Positions 27,427 to 36,674 are shown, counted from the stretch's first letter. The stretch is DNA of 55,483 bases from Akkermansiaceae bacterium (GCA_028822935.1 JAPKCM010000030.1:1-55483); one strand, 5' to 3'. Notes: generated by a model from the sequence alone, not told the origin. Numbers and translations are program-made.

Positions 27427-27564
27427 GCGGCCGGCTGCGATTCTCGCTACCCCAAAATCTCCTTCACGATTTTCCTGTGGGCACAAATATGGCAAAGGAG
27501 CCAAACTTCGGATCGATGCGGGCGGGGAGGCCCTCTCCTTCGTAGAGGAGACGTCTTAAAAGGC

Positions 27565-28476
27565 TCAGAAGGTGAGAGACGCATTGACCCCTACGAAGGG
27601 AGAAGGGTCGTAGTCGCTTTCAAGAATCTCGTTGCCCCCACCATCTTCGAGCTGAAGTTCGTTTCCGAAGTCGACACCGCCGACGAGTGAAAAACGCAGG
27701 TGTTTCGCGGCTTGGAATGAAAGTCCGACGAAGACTGGGATCCCGTGATCTTCGCCTACTCCACCCGGGGAGGCGGAGTTGTTTTTGTCGAGGCGGAAGC
27801 GGAGCTTTTCATAGCGGGCACCTAGGGAAAATCTGGTTTTGTCGGAGATGTCCCAGTTGAGAGCGAGGCCCGTTCCTAGGGTGGCTCCGACGGACGGGCC
27901 GGTGGTAAGGCTGAGTGCTTCCGTGAGTTTCCAATTGACCACAATCACCGGGAAGATGCTGGCGTCGTCTTCGATCTGGGTCATGTAGCCAATGCCGGGG
28001 CCGAGGCTGAGACGGTCACTAAATTTGTAGGAGAAGGCGGCGATTCCGCCCCCTTGGAGTGAGTCTCCAAAATCGGAGCCGCTTTCGCCGACGAAGCGGA
28101 TCGACGAGGCGGCGAAGAAATCCCAGCGTTCACCGAATTTCCACCTGATAGGTAAGCCCAACCGGACGGTGTGGATGTCATCCCAAGGACTGAGAGATCC
28201 AAAACTGAAGGGGGTTGCTCCGCCCGAGAAATCGTAGGAGTTGAGGCTGTAGCCAGCGGAGAGGGCGATCACGCGACCTTCCGCCCGATACAAAGGAACG
28301 CCCGCGCGGGCGTAGAAAAATTGGCTGGAGACATTTCCGCCATCGTCAATGTCAGACTCGAAGTTGTAGAGATATCCCGTGCTCAGCGGGGATGCGGAAG
28401 AAGGTCTCTGGGCTCGAGATGAAGCGGCCGTGCACGAGACAAGGGTGAGAGCGAAGAAGATGTATTTCAATTGCAT
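27565..28476 (-). CDS. outer-membrane beta-barrel protein (DUF6268-like)
   Basis: 303 residues, signal peptide 1-22 (ending SSRA). The rest alternates polar and hydrophobic residues as in a transmembrane barrel of about 12 strands (for example RFSLVGGVDFGNEL and SPFVGVNASLTF), and the final residue is Phe, the usual signal for the BAM assembly machine. The pattern resembles the DUF6268 family of verrucomicrobia and planctomycetes. Function and cargo are unknown; a porin-like or structural role is possible. It is a monocistronic minus-strand gene. Confidence 0.75.
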   Translation of the reverse strand: MQLKYIFFALTLVSCTAASSRAQRPSSASPLSTGYLYNFESDIDDGGNVSSQFFYARAGVPLYRAEGRVIALSAGYSLNSYDFSGGATPFSFGSLSPWDDIHTVRLGLPIRWKFGERWDFFAASSIRFVGESGSDFGDSLQGGGIAAFSYKFSDRLSLGPGIGYMTQIEDDASIFPVIVVNWKLTEALSLTTGPSVGATLGTGLALNWDISDKTRFSLGARYEKLRFRLDKNNSASPGGVGEDHGIPVFVGLSFQAAKHLRFSLVGGVDFGNELQLEDGGGNEILESDYDPSPFVGVNASLTF

Positions 28477-28913
28477 GGGGGAGGGTAGGAGCGGTGAGCG
28501 CCTCGCCGTTAGAGTGCCCCCGCATTTAGAATACGGACGAAAATTAGCAACAGATTTATCGGATTTCGATTAGCTGACGGGTGGGGTTTGTTTGGGCCGG
28601 GGTTCTCAGCGAGGAGGGGCTGGAGGCAGTCTTAAGGACCAGCAGCACAAGCCGATGAAATTTGCAGGTTCGAAGTCAGGGTAAGATAGAACCCTGAGTC
28701 GTGATCCATGAAGCTGGATGCGGGAGAGGGGGAAAGAGGATGACTCAATAGTAGCCTCAAGCAGCTTGAGTCTACTTTTTTGGGGCGAAAGAGTCATTAT
28801 TACTTTTCTTTCAGATGACTCTATCGCTGTGACTAGAAAATGCGCTTTACCGGCCCAGTGTTTTGATTGGGGAAAGAATAAAGCCAATATCAAAAAGTTC
28901 ATCGCAGAATTGA
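28477..28913. other. intergenic region with orphan terminator
   Basis: No supported gene. It holds the upstream region of the barrel gene (minus) and a strong plus-strand terminator hairpin with no plus gene before it. That suggests a lost gene whose 3' signal remains. The PA14 relic follows directly. Confidence 0.5.
28750..28781 (+). terminator. orphan Rho-independent terminator
   Basis: Stem AGTAG-CTCAA / TTGAG-CTACT (one internal mismatch, 5-nt loop GCAGC) at 28750-28776, followed by six T. An outer inverted repeat TGACTC / GAGTCA (28741-28746, 28791-28796) encloses it. No plus-strand gene ends nearby. Confidence 0.55.
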
Positions 28914-29129
28914 AAAATCAAGATCCACAACAAATTGGTGATCGACGGAGATTATCATTACGACGGAGCTGAAATCAGTAAGACTGTCAAATTGGATCAA
29001 GGGATTCATCCCTACCGCTTGTATTATAAAACGACTGCCGGTAAACCCGCTCTTAAGCTTGAATGGGAAGGTCCGAAGGGTGTCCGGGATCCCCTACCCG
29101 CTGATGCGTTACGGGTTGATGAGCCCTGA
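28914..29129 (+). pseudogene. PA14-domain C-terminal relic
   Basis: A 71-codon frame after a TGA encodes KLVIDGDYHYDGAE, then KTVKLDQGIHPYRLYYK and PALKLEWEGPKG. This is the last half of a PA14-type domain (the "lyIDGklv" strand, "l..G.hpi.l.Y" and "l.l.w.gp"). Such domains usually end sulfatases, c-type cytochromes or glycosidases in this phylum. There is no start codon or upstream domain, so it is the tail of a lost gene. Confidence 0.65.
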
Positions 29130-29156
29130 AGAATAGGGGGATGAGATTCGGAAAAC

Positions 29157-30278
29157 CTACTTGGCTTTGATCATCTTGGATTCGTTGTCGAAGATATCGC
29201 GGCAACGAATTTCAAAGCTCAGGGAGGAAGCGGCCATCCCCTTTGGGAGTTCCAGAGTGACGCTTCGAGTGTGGGGAGAACTGATGAGCTTTTCGAGGAC
29301 GACCGTGCCGGCTTTGTTCTTGGCGGAAATTTCGATGCTGAATTGAGGCGCCGATTTCGGATCGAGTTTCCACTCGATGTTCACCGTGTTCCCTTCTGCC
29401 GATTTTGCGCTGGCAGAAAGAATTTTTGCCGGAGCGTATCCGGGTTTGGTTTCGCTTCGTTTGATCGAATGGCTCGAGGGGTTTGTCGCGGTGGCTTGAG
29501 TGTCGGCTCCGCCACTGGTCATGAAGTAGAATTCGCCCGTCTTGTCCTTGGCGACTCCGCCATTCCAATTGGTCTTAAAGTTGAAGGAGCGTTTGCCTTC
29601 GACTAAATCCCACGAATTCACGGAATAGCGCGCTTTGCCAAAGGCGTGCCATTCGCCGGTGGGTTTGCGTTTCCATCCGTTGCGAATGTGGGTGGTGCGG
29701 GCCTTCTTTCCCGTCTCCAGCCAGTCCTCGATGAAGGAATCGTTTCCGCCTTTGAAATAGGCTCCCTTGGTGGCGACATCCATCGTGACCATGTGCGTCC
29801 ATTCGTTGCTCTTGGAGGACCGAACCCAGTATCCGTAGAGGGTGTGATCATCGACCGGCCAGCAGCGGGAAACGAGCGTGTACCAAACATCGGTGTCCCA
29901 GCCCAATTCGAAGTTCCATGACTTTAGGCCGGTTCCTTCGCCGCCGAAGTTTTCCGTCAGGGTTCCAGGTCCATGATAGACGGCCTTGATCGGGGCGGTG
30001 TGTTCCTTGTGATCCCAGATTGAGAAAATATAGTTGTGGGCCTTTGGATGAGCCTGGATCCCTGCGTAGCCTCCGGCCTTGCCGCCCCAACCGAGAGCTT
30101 CGTAGTAGGTATACATCGCCTCGCCATTCTTCGGGACACGAACTTCGTTGATCAGGATGTCGCCGTCGAAACTGGCATCGTTGTAGACCATGTGAGATGA
30201 GGGCGCCGCGTTCTCTCCGGCAAACCCGGAGAGCGTAAAGAGCGAGAGGGTGGCAGTCGTCAGGAGAGGCTTAAGCAT
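29157..30278 (-). CDS. secreted DUF3472 domain protein
   Basis: 373 residues, signal peptide 1-20 (ending SGFA). Residues about 30-260 match DUF3472: EALGWGGKAGGYAGIQ, FSIWDHKE, FGGEGTGLKSWNF, WDTDVWYTLVSRCW, and the tandem W-rich strands after it. The last 90 residues form an Ig/FN3-like domain (SVTLELPKGMAASSLSFEIRC). DUF3472 proteins are extracellular and often lie near polysaccharide-degradation genes; biochemical function is unknown to me. The neighbour upstream on the same strand is the oxidoreductase at 30503, separated by a 224-bp spacer with a repeat copy, so they are probably transcribed separately. Confidence 0.87.
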   Translation of the reverse strand: MLKPLLTTATLSLFTLSGFAGENAAPSSHMVYNDASFDGDILINEVRVPKNGEAMYTYYEALGWGGKAGGYAGIQAHPKAHNYIFSIWDHKEHTAPIKAVYHGPGTLTENFGGEGTGLKSWNFELGWDTDVWYTLVSRCWPVDDHTLYGYWVRSSKSNEWTHMVTMDVATKGAYFKGGNDSFIEDWLETGKKARTTHIRNGWKRKPTGEWHAFGKARYSVNSWDLVEGKRSFNFKTNWNGGVAKDKTGEFYFMTSGGADTQATATNPSSHSIKRSETKPGYAPAKILSASAKSAEGNTVNIEWKLDPKSAPQFSIEISAKNKAGTVVLEKLISSPHTRSVTLELPKGMAASSLSFEIRCRDIFDNESKMIKAK

Positions 30279-30344
30279 AACTTTGGAAGGATTGGTGAAT
30301 CGCTAATTTTGTCGAGCGCTTACTGAAAAGGGCGCCTTCGACAT

Positions 30345-30390
30345 CGCAAGAATTTTCTTTTGGCGGGAGGGCTCTGAACCCGCCTTTGGA
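30345..30390 (-). repeat. dispersed repeat, diverged copy F
   Basis: On the minus strand: GGCGGGTTCAGAGCCCTCC, then CGCCAAAAGAAAATTCTTGC. Spacing and the CCAAAAGAAAATTC core agree with copy A. The flank CCAAAGGCG is shared with copy D. Similarity is weaker than among A, B and D. The rest of the spacer 30279-30502 shows nothing. Confidence 0.4.
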
Positions 30391-30502
30391 CCGAAGCCGA
30401 GGGCGAGGTGATCTCCCAAATTTTGCCCCATGAAACGATGGGACAGAACGCGGGCGGCAAAGCCCGGATCCAAGCGGATGATCACTAAAAGTTAAGAAAC
30501 AA

Positions 30503-31834
30503 TCAGGCTTTAGGAATTTCAAATCCGGGGGCCCAGGCAGGAGCGACAAGAGCGTTGGCCTCTGCAACTTCCGACCCAGCACCGGTGAACTGACATTTCG
30601 CGGCATCCCACCCGAATTTTTTATTAGGCCAGCGGTTGATGACGATGCCCAATAGAACAGCCTCGGTGAGTGGTCCACTGAAACTGAAGGGAGTGCTCGT
30701 CGCTTCCTTGCGTCCGGTGGCCGCGTCAATCCATTCATGGAAGTGGTTCACCGCTTTCTCTTCTGCCGGTAGAACCGCAAGCGGGGTGCCGTCGGGTTGA
30801 TACACTTGAGGAACGCCAATATGAGGGAGAACAAGCGTGCCTTTCTCACCAATGAAGACCGAACCTTGGCTCGGTAGTTTCATAGATTTTGGTAATCCCT
30901 CGAGAGTTTTTGGACTCAGTGATCCATTGTACCAGGTAAACTCAGGTTTACCAATCGTGAATGGAGTTCCTTTAAATTCATACTCAACCTTACTAATCAG
31001 AGCAAAGTTCCGGGAAAATGGTTTAGGGCCTCGAGAGATGACGGAAAGAGGCTCTTTGAAATCGAGTGCTCCAAAGACGGGATCGACGATGTGACATCCC
31101 ATATCGCCTTGGGTGCCTGAGCCAAAAGAGAACCATTTGCGCCAATTACCCCGGTGATACCAGCCGTCGACAAATGGGACTTTACCGGTAACACCACAGT
31201 AGAGATCCCAGTCCAAGGCATCAGGGATCGCGCTCACATCCTTGGGCTTATACTCACCGCCCCATCCCTTACCTGACCAGGAATGAACTTTCTCAACTTT
31301 ACCAATGACACCGTTACGGATCCACTGAACGGCGCTCCGGTAGGCGGGATGGCCATGGATTTGGATACCCATCTGGGTTGCGAGGTGCGGTTTCTTCGCG
31401 GCTGCTTGAGCGAGAAGGCGGCACTCGCCAATGTCTTGCGCAAGGGGTTTTTGGAGGTAAACATGTTTGTTGTGATGCAGTGCCAGAAGCGCGATCGGAG
31501 CATGCATGTGGTCGGGAGTGGCAATCAGCACCCCATCGAATTTGTCGGCCATCTTGGCGAACATTTCCTGGTAGTCTTGGAACTGGGCTGCGCCGGGGTA
31601 ACGATCCTTGTTGTTTTTACCTTTGAAAAATCGTGAATCAACATCGCAAACGGCGGTTAATTCATAGAGCGGGTGGCTGCGCAATTGTCCCAGGTCAGAA
31701 CCTCCACGTCCACCGATCCCGACTGCCGCGATGCGGAACTTCCTCGGCTTGGCCGCAAAGGCCGAATAGGGCTGAAGTGCTGCTGCTGCTGCGGTGAGAG
31801 AAAGGCCTTTGAGGTAACTGCGGCGATTGATCAT
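30503..31834 (-). CDS. Gfo/Idh/MocA family oxidoreductase with Tat signal
   Basis: 443 residues from ATG 31832-31834, chosen because it opens directly into a twin-arginine signal (NRRSYLKGL followed by a hydrophobic Ala-rich stretch ending AFA). The Rossmann fold begins RKFRIAAVGIGGRGG (NAD(P) binding). VYLQKPLA replaces the EKP motif with QKP, a change common in PVC homologs. The C-terminal Gfo/Idh/MocA domain includes GDMGCHIVDPVFGAL with the His expected near the active site. Family members oxidise or epimerise sugars, inositols or glycosides with tightly bound NAD. Export by Tat suggests folding with cofactor before secretion. Substrate unknown. Confidence 0.9.
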   Translation of the reverse strand: MINRRSYLKGLSLTAAAAALQPYSAFAAKPRKFRIAAVGIGGRGGSDLGQLRSHPLYELTAVCDVDSRFFKGKNNKDRYPGAAQFQDYQEMFAKMADKFDGVLIATPDHMHAPIALLALHHNKHVYLQKPLAQDIGECRLLAQAAAKKPHLATQMGIQIHGHPAYRSAVQWIRNGVIGKVEKVHSWSGKGWGGEYKPKDVSAIPDALDWDLYCGVTGKVPFVDGWYHRGNWRKWFSFGSGTQGDMGCHIVDPVFGALDFKEPLSVISRGPKPFSRNFALISKVEYEFKGTPFTIGKPEFTWYNGSLSPKTLEGLPKSMKLPSQGSVFIGEKGTLVLPHIGVPQVYQPDGTPLAVLPAEEKAVNHFHEWIDAATGRKEATSTPFSFSGPLTEAVLLGIVINRWPNKKFGWDAAKCQFTGAGSEVAEANALVAPAWAPGFEIPKA

Positions 31835-32080
31835 GTGAGGCGCTATACGAAATTTTCTGGCTGCCCCTTTCATCGATTAAAATCGGATGTTGTTAGCTGC
31901 CTGAAAAGGCCGCAGGTATTCCTGCTAGTATAACCGGGGAAATGAAAGGAGGGGCGAGCGATTAAAAAAAAGCAAAAATATCTCGGGCATAGGAACACGA
32001 AGGCCACCGATTTTCTGACCCACAAAAAAACAGAAATCACGGGTTGGGAATAAAGCCAATCTGAGTCTACTCTCAGAGAG

Positions 32081-32299
32081 ATGAAAAATTCATGCCTCAG
32101 CTTTCTCCAGTGGAGCCTTTTCATAATTGGCACGATCTTCAGCGCGAAGGCGGAAAAAATCACCTTCCCGGCTGCCGATGGTCTGGAAGTCGCGCCGCGC
32201 TTGGTGGGAATGGGGTTTCACTGTCTCGCGGTCGAGCAACGTTCGGGGAAGGCCACCTCTGGGGTTACCAATGAGGCGGTGACTGGTAATTTACGGTAG
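32081..32299 (+). pseudogene. alpha/beta-hydrolase (dienelactone hydrolase-like) relic with internal deletion
   Basis: 72 codons with a good signal peptide (ending FSAKA), then EKITFPAADGLEV, the usual mature start of secreted dienelactone-hydrolase-type proteins. The next residues, APRLVGMGFHCLAVEQRSGK, belong about 30-40 residues further on in intact relatives: the strand with the FHQAG oxyanion segment is missing and the ends are joined in frame. A stop follows after VTNEAVTGNLR, removing the catalytic Ser, Asp and His. Not an active enzyme. It ends 12 bp before the phosphoesterase start. The spacer 31835-32080 upstream carries no other gene. Confidence 0.65.
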
Positions 32300-32310
32300 A
32301 TAATTGAATC

Positions 32311-33318
32311 ATGAAACGACGTAACTTCATCCAGTCAACCTCAACGGCCTCGTTGTCAGTACCGCTCGGCTGCGCGATCACTGGGGCTCAGGCCGCAGAG
32401 CCCCCCTCTGAAAACCTATCGAGCCGCGGCTCTTTCGCGGTGGATGCGAACCGCGTGAGGTTTTACTCTCCTGCGGTGAAGGAATCCATTAAGGTGTTAA
32501 TTGTCGCCGACACGCACCTTTTCAAGGATGATGATCGCGGTGAACCGTTTCAGCAGTTCAGCGGGCGGATGGCGAAGGCCTACAATCGAACGGTCCATTT
32601 CCAATCAGGTGAACCGACGAATCCGGAAGAGAGTTTTGTGGAGGCGCTGAAGCATGGTAAGCAGTCTGAAGTGGATTTGTTGGCGCTCGTCGGAGACATC
32701 TTCAGCTTCCCATCTGAGGCCGCGATCGATTGGGTGAACGGACAGCTCAAGCAGGCTGGGCTGCCTTACCTCTACACCGCCGGAAACCACGACTGGCACT
32801 ATGAGGGGATGAAAGGATCGCTCGAAACACTCCGGGAGACATGGATTGAAAAACGGCTTAAATCGCTCTACCAAGGCAATCATCCGCTGATGGCGGCGTA
32901 TGAAGTCAAGGGCATCACTTTTCTCGCCATTGACAACTCGCACTACCAAATCCTGCCAGAGCAACTCGACTTCTTCCGCGAACATGTGAGCCACGGTAAG
33001 CCCATCGTGCTGATGGTTCATATTCCACTTTTCGCTCCGGGGCGCCCCACCGGCTACGGCTGTGGACATCCAGCCTGGAGCGCCAAGACCGATCGCAACC
33101 ATGAATTGGAACGGCGTCCCAAATGGCCCGGGTCCGGTCATACCGCAGTGACCATGGATTTTCATCGTGAAGTGTTCGCCGCGACGAATTTATTGGGTGT
33201 CTTCGCTGGGCATATTCATCGGCAATCGATTGACGTGATGAATGGGATTCCACAGTTCGTCACCAACGCGAACGCAACGGGAGGATTCATGGATGTCGAA
33301 TTTCTGCCTGCCCCATAA
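32311..33318 (+). CDS. exported calcineurin-like metallophosphoesterase
   Basis: 335 residues with a twin-arginine-like leader (MKRRNFIQSTST; signal ends AQA). All five metallophosphoesterase blocks are visible: D67-T-H69 (VADTH), GDIF with D129, GNHD (159-161), H in MVHIPLF, and GHIH near residue 300, the ligands of a di-metal centre. Substrates in this family range from nucleotides and phosphodiesters to phospholipids; none can be assigned. Location periplasmic or extracellular. It follows the hydrolase relic by 12 bp and may use that gene's old promoter. Confidence 0.9.
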   Translation: MKRRNFIQSTSTASLSVPLGCAITGAQAAEPPSENLSSRGSFAVDANRVRFYSPAVKESIKVLIVADTHLFKDDDRGEPFQQFSGRMAKAYNRTVHFQSGEPTNPEESFVEALKHGKQSEVDLLALVGDIFSFPSEAAIDWVNGQLKQAGLPYLYTAGNHDWHYEGMKGSLETLRETWIEKRLKSLYQGNHPLMAAYEVKGITFLAIDNSHYQILPEQLDFFREHVSHGKPIVLMVHIPLFAPGRPTGYGCGHPAWSAKTDRNHELERRPKWPGSGHTAVTMDFHREVFAATNLLGVFAGHIHRQSIDVMNGIPQFVTNANATGGFMDVEFLPAP

Positions 33319-33374
33319 AACAGCACACGTGTTGGCGTTTCGTATTCAGGTCAGATCAGGTATTCGCAAATAAT

Positions 33375-33417
33375 ACGCCCTCAAGCGATCAACCCAAAAA
33401 GAAATTTCCTAGCAGTA
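33375..33417 (+). repeat. dispersed ~43-bp repeat, copy B
   Basis: ACGCCCTCAAGCGATCAACC, then CAAAAAGAAATTTCCTAGC and AGTA. It is the best-preserved copy, lying between the convergent phosphoesterase and PA14/propeller genes. It matches copy A (465), partial copy C (17992) and inverted copy D (25521). Confidence 0.65.
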
Positions 33418-33430
33418 GTCGTCGTTGGAA

Positions 33431-36196
33431 TTACTCCGTCACGTGGATCGTGTTCCAGATTTGGCTCACGATCTCGCCACCGCCCTCGGTCTCGAGATCA
33501 ATGTTGATCTCCATCATGTGGACCGGGCGAAGGTCATTCACCTTGAGAAAGACCGATTTACCATCCGGCAGGAGCTTCGCTGACTCGACCGTGAACCTGG
33601 TGCGGCCTTTCGGCGGGTCATCCGAGCTGCGATGTCCGGTTTGATACTCCGAAGTTCCGTAGGCGTGGGTCCAGCGCAGGTCGCTTCCTGACAGCGCATA
33701 GCTATCCGGTTCTTCTGCCAACGCCTTGTCGAGTTTCTCCGTGAAGCCGATCACGATTCCACCGTCACGAACTTCGAGGGCGCTGGGTATCTTCACCTTC
33801 CGTCCGGTGTAGCGGACGCGATCGAGTCCTCCTTCGCGAGCCGCATTGGTCTGCCAACCTCTGAGTCCGGCGACATAGAGTTGACCGTCCCTCTTGTTGA
33901 ATCGGCCGCGCATCGCGCTGGAGGTTGGGCGCACTGGAATTTTGACGACTCCGCCCTGCATGATGTCTCCACACTTTTGCTTGAGAACGAGGTAGAGTGC
34001 GCTCTGTCCGTAGCTGAGGTGCAGCATCTCTCCCTGGAACGGTCCCCATCTCTTGCTGGTGACCCACACCTGGCCGCCGTTCGAGTTATCGACGCTCTTG
34101 GGGAGCCAGGCCAGCGGCACGGGAGCCTCGCCCGGGTCGAGGTGTTTGTCCCGTTTTCCGCGACGCTGGGCAACGGTCGTGGTGGTATTCATCTTGGCGT
34201 AGTTTGCGGCCGCATCGACCACTCCAAGGAATTCGCCCTTGTCGATCCAGTGGATCGGGCAGCGCGGCACGAAGGTACCCTCATTGTCCCCGCAGGTGAT
34301 CTGGCCGGTGGGGCTCACTCCAATTCCGTTGGGTGCTCGCAGACCGGTGGCGTAGCGCTCGATCTCCGATCCATCCTTCGAGACGCGAATGATCGAGCCG
34401 TGATGGCGGCCCATGCGACTGAAGCTCAGCCCGCCCCCGAGCACGGGGCTGCCATAGGCGAAGTAGAAGTCCCCGTTCGGAGCCCTCTGCAGATCGAAGC
34501 AGAACTCATGAAAGCTGGTGGTGAGCTCCCAGTCGTTGTTGAAGTTCTCGTGGTAATCCGCCTCATCGTCACCATTGAGGTCATGGTAGCGCGTGATTTG
34601 GTCGTCGCCCACCGTGTAGATGACATCGTCGACGATGGTGAGGCCGAGCGTTTCGTGGCCTCCAGCCGCAAAGCGTTTCCACTGCAGGTTCTCAAGTTTC
34701 TCGTCGATGCCACTCACGATCCAAACGTCGCCGTCCCAGGTGCAGACAGCCGCGCGACTCGGATCACTGGTGAAGAAGTCGAAGCCCCCAATCCGCATCT
34801 TCATCCCGTAGGGATTCTCGTAGGGGAGGGTGAGGCGATCGAGCAGGTAGGCAGAGACGCCATCATCTTGAGCGATTGTTCCTTTGGTCGTGACGGTCTC
34901 CGGAAAGCGGCTGGGGCCGCCCTTCGTGTAGAGGGTGAGATCCTCGAGATTTGTTGATATCACCCCGGTGCCGTAGGCGATCTTAAGGTGAGTTCTCCCG
35001 GCGGGTATCTGCAACACGATGCCGTTCCTCCCGATTGTTGGCATGAGGTCTGCTCCGAATACCCGGATTTTCGGCGCGCCGTCGACCTTGGCCAAAACCA
35101 TCGTGGCGGGCCTCGAAAACGTGCCCTGGATCGTGCGCGTGATCACGCCATTCTCGAGGGCCGGCATTTCGAGGATGGAGTCTTTTCCGACGGTGTAGCA
35201 CAACACCACCTTGTCGTGATGCGCGTAGAGCCCACTATAATGTGCCTGTGTTTTCGGCAAGGGACCCAGTGGCGGATAGGCGCCATCTTCCGCGATCCGC
35301 GGCTCATGGAAGCTACCGTCCTGGTTGGCCCAGCCCGGCGCGGCGGCATTCGTGAAGAGCGCCTCGCCCACGAACAAGGGGAAGACATCGTTACCGCCGC
35401 TTATGGGACCGCCTTTCAGCTCCAAGCCGCCCTTCGTCCACCCCGCCGCCATACGCATGGTATCCGCGTCGAAGACGATGCAGGCGCTCCCTTCTTCGTT
35501 GAGGCGGATGATCTGTCCCCGGAAGACGAGGTTCTCGCCCTTCTCGTCCTGGCCCACCCGCAGGGCATTGCCTGCGAAGCTTCCGAGTCGGGCCGGAAAC
35601 ATCCCAGGATCGTGAACCGGAAGGGGCGGAGTCTGCCTCGGCGCTTTCGCAAAGGCCGCCGGATCCCACTTGAGCGCCTTCAGACTCTTCGGATCGTGGG
35701 AGAAAATCAAAGCGGGGATTGGTTCCTCTTTTCTTCCGGGACGGATCCAACTCGCAATACACCCGGCCCCGACTCCGCCTTCCTGGTAGAGGATCGTGAC
35801 TCGATGGGATCCGGGGAGCAGGGTGATCGAGCCGCTCTTCTTTGTCATGCTGTGCGGCCCCCAGTTTTCAACCACGAGCTCGCCGTCAATCGAAAGTCGC
35901 GATCCGTCGTCGGAATTCGTGAGGAACTTGTAATCGCCTTCTGTCGCGATGTTGAGAGTGCCGCTCCAACGCACCATGAACTGATCGGAAAGCTTTGATC
36001 CGTAAAACTCACCCGACGTTTCGGGAAAGTTCACCTGCTTGTCGATGCGCACCAGCCAGGGCTGTAGGCCGGTGGGCACTTCGTATTCATCGCCCAGTTT
36101 TTCGGGGAGCTTGAAATACTCGGCGATTAAACCAGGCGCACCGAAGGCACTTACAGGGAAGGAAACTGATAACAAGGTAACGAAGAGGCGATTCAT
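33431..36196 (-). CDS. secreted PA14 / DUF6797-like / beta-propeller protein
   Basis: 921 residues from ATG 36194-36196, giving a normal signal peptide (MNRLFVTLLSVSFPVSAFG). The open frame runs to 36499, but that part belongs to an older relic. PA14 domain at about 20-155 (LIAEYF, FLTNSDDGSRLSIDGELVVE, IASWIRP). The next block (about 190-460) resembles the DUF6797-type region of verrucomicrobial proteins. From about 470 to 820 a six-bladed propeller like PVC dehydrogenases or sorbosone-type enzymes is suggested (GLTIVDDVIYTVGDDQITR, YATGLRAPNGIGVSPTG, GDNEGTFVPRCPIHW). No heme motif is present. Likely an extracytoplasmic sugar- or glycan-acting protein; activity unproven. Confidence 0.85.
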   Translation of the reverse strand: MNRLFVTLLSVSFPVSAFGAPGLIAEYFKLPEKLGDEYEVPTGLQPWLVRIDKQVNFPETSGEFYGSKLSDQFMVRWSGTLNIATEGDYKFLTNSDDGSRLSIDGELVVENWGPHSMTKKSGSITLLPGSHRVTILYQEGGVGAGCIASWIRPGRKEEPIPALIFSHDPKSLKALKWDPAAFAKAPRQTPPLPVHDPGMFPARLGSFAGNALRVGQDEKGENLVFRGQIIRLNEEGSACIVFDADTMRMAAGWTKGGLELKGGPISGGNDVFPLFVGEALFTNAAAPGWANQDGSFHEPRIAEDGAYPPLGPLPKTQAHYSGLYAHHDKVVLCYTVGKDSILEMPALENGVITRTIQGTFSRPATMVLAKVDGAPKIRVFGADLMPTIGRNGIVLQIPAGRTHLKIAYGTGVISTNLEDLTLYTKGGPSRFPETVTTKGTIAQDDGVSAYLLDRLTLPYENPYGMKMRIGGFDFFTSDPSRAAVCTWDGDVWIVSGIDEKLENLQWKRFAAGGHETLGLTIVDDVIYTVGDDQITRYHDLNGDDEADYHENFNNDWELTTSFHEFCFDLQRAPNGDFYFAYGSPVLGGGLSFSRMGRHHGSIIRVSKDGSEIERYATGLRAPNGIGVSPTGQITCGDNEGTFVPRCPIHWIDKGEFLGVVDAAANYAKMNTTTTVAQRRGKRDKHLDPGEAPVPLAWLPKSVDNSNGGQVWVTSKRWGPFQGEMLHLSYGQSALYLVLKQKCGDIMQGGVVKIPVRPTSSAMRGRFNKRDGQLYVAGLRGWQTNAAREGGLDRVRYTGRKVKIPSALEVRDGGIVIGFTEKLDKALAEEPDSYALSGSDLRWTHAYGTSEYQTGHRSSDDPPKGRTRFTVESAKLLPDGKSVFLKVNDLRPVHMMEINIDLETEGGGEIVSQIWNTIHVTE

Positions 36197-36299
36197 GGAC
36201 GGAAATTTATAACTTAGAATCGTAATAATCCTTCCCGCAATACCAAGAATTATTTTGCTACCCTTTTGCAAAAAAGGCATCCTTTTCCCATCGCTAAGC

Positions 36300-36611
36300 T
36301 TCTGCCATTCCTGCTGGAACAGCCTCGAAGTATTTCTGATTGGAAAGGTGACCGTCGCGATGCCATTTGACGAGGTGATGATGTTGGCACCATCAATGGA
36401 ACCCATGGTAGTGGACTGGAGGAAGCACGGTGGTGGCATCCGTAAAATCAAGGTCCTCAGATTGCGTGATCTGGTGTCCCGTATTTGGAGCCCCCACAAA
36501 TGACAGAGTGCAGAATCACGATTCAGGGTCGCAGGTCAGGGAAACCACCTGGAGAGCCTCGCTTGCCTGGCCTGCCAAAACCCCGACCCACACGGCGCTC
36601 ATGAGAACCAT
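36300..36611 (-). pseudogene. relic of a secreted protein: signal peptide joined to C-terminal tail
   Basis: From ATG 36609-36611 (or 36602) the frame gives a signal-like MVLMSAVWVGVLAGQASEA. It passes directly into VVSLTCDPES, a TGA, and FCTLSFVGAPN plus DLDFTDATTV: the conserved C-terminal module of secreted proteins in this phylum. After VHYHGF the reading moves to another frame with DGANIITSSNGIATVTF and NTSRLF. The whole middle of the protein is gone, and one stop and one frameshift remain. The rest of 36197-36674 shows promoter-like AT-rich sequence near 36200-36250 only. Confidence 0.55.
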
Positions 36612-36674
36612 TAGGGTCAATTTTTTATTGATCCTTCACGGCCTGAAACTAACGAACAGTTTTGCGCGCGACAA

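Noticed and set aside
33881-34957. A 358-codon plus-strand frame
   Set aside because: Antisense to the PA14/propeller gene; low-complexity, no domain.
36197-36499. N-terminal extension of the PA14/propeller gene to 36499
   Set aside because: The added residues belong to the decayed C-terminal module of a different gene, and a normal signal peptide starts at 36196.
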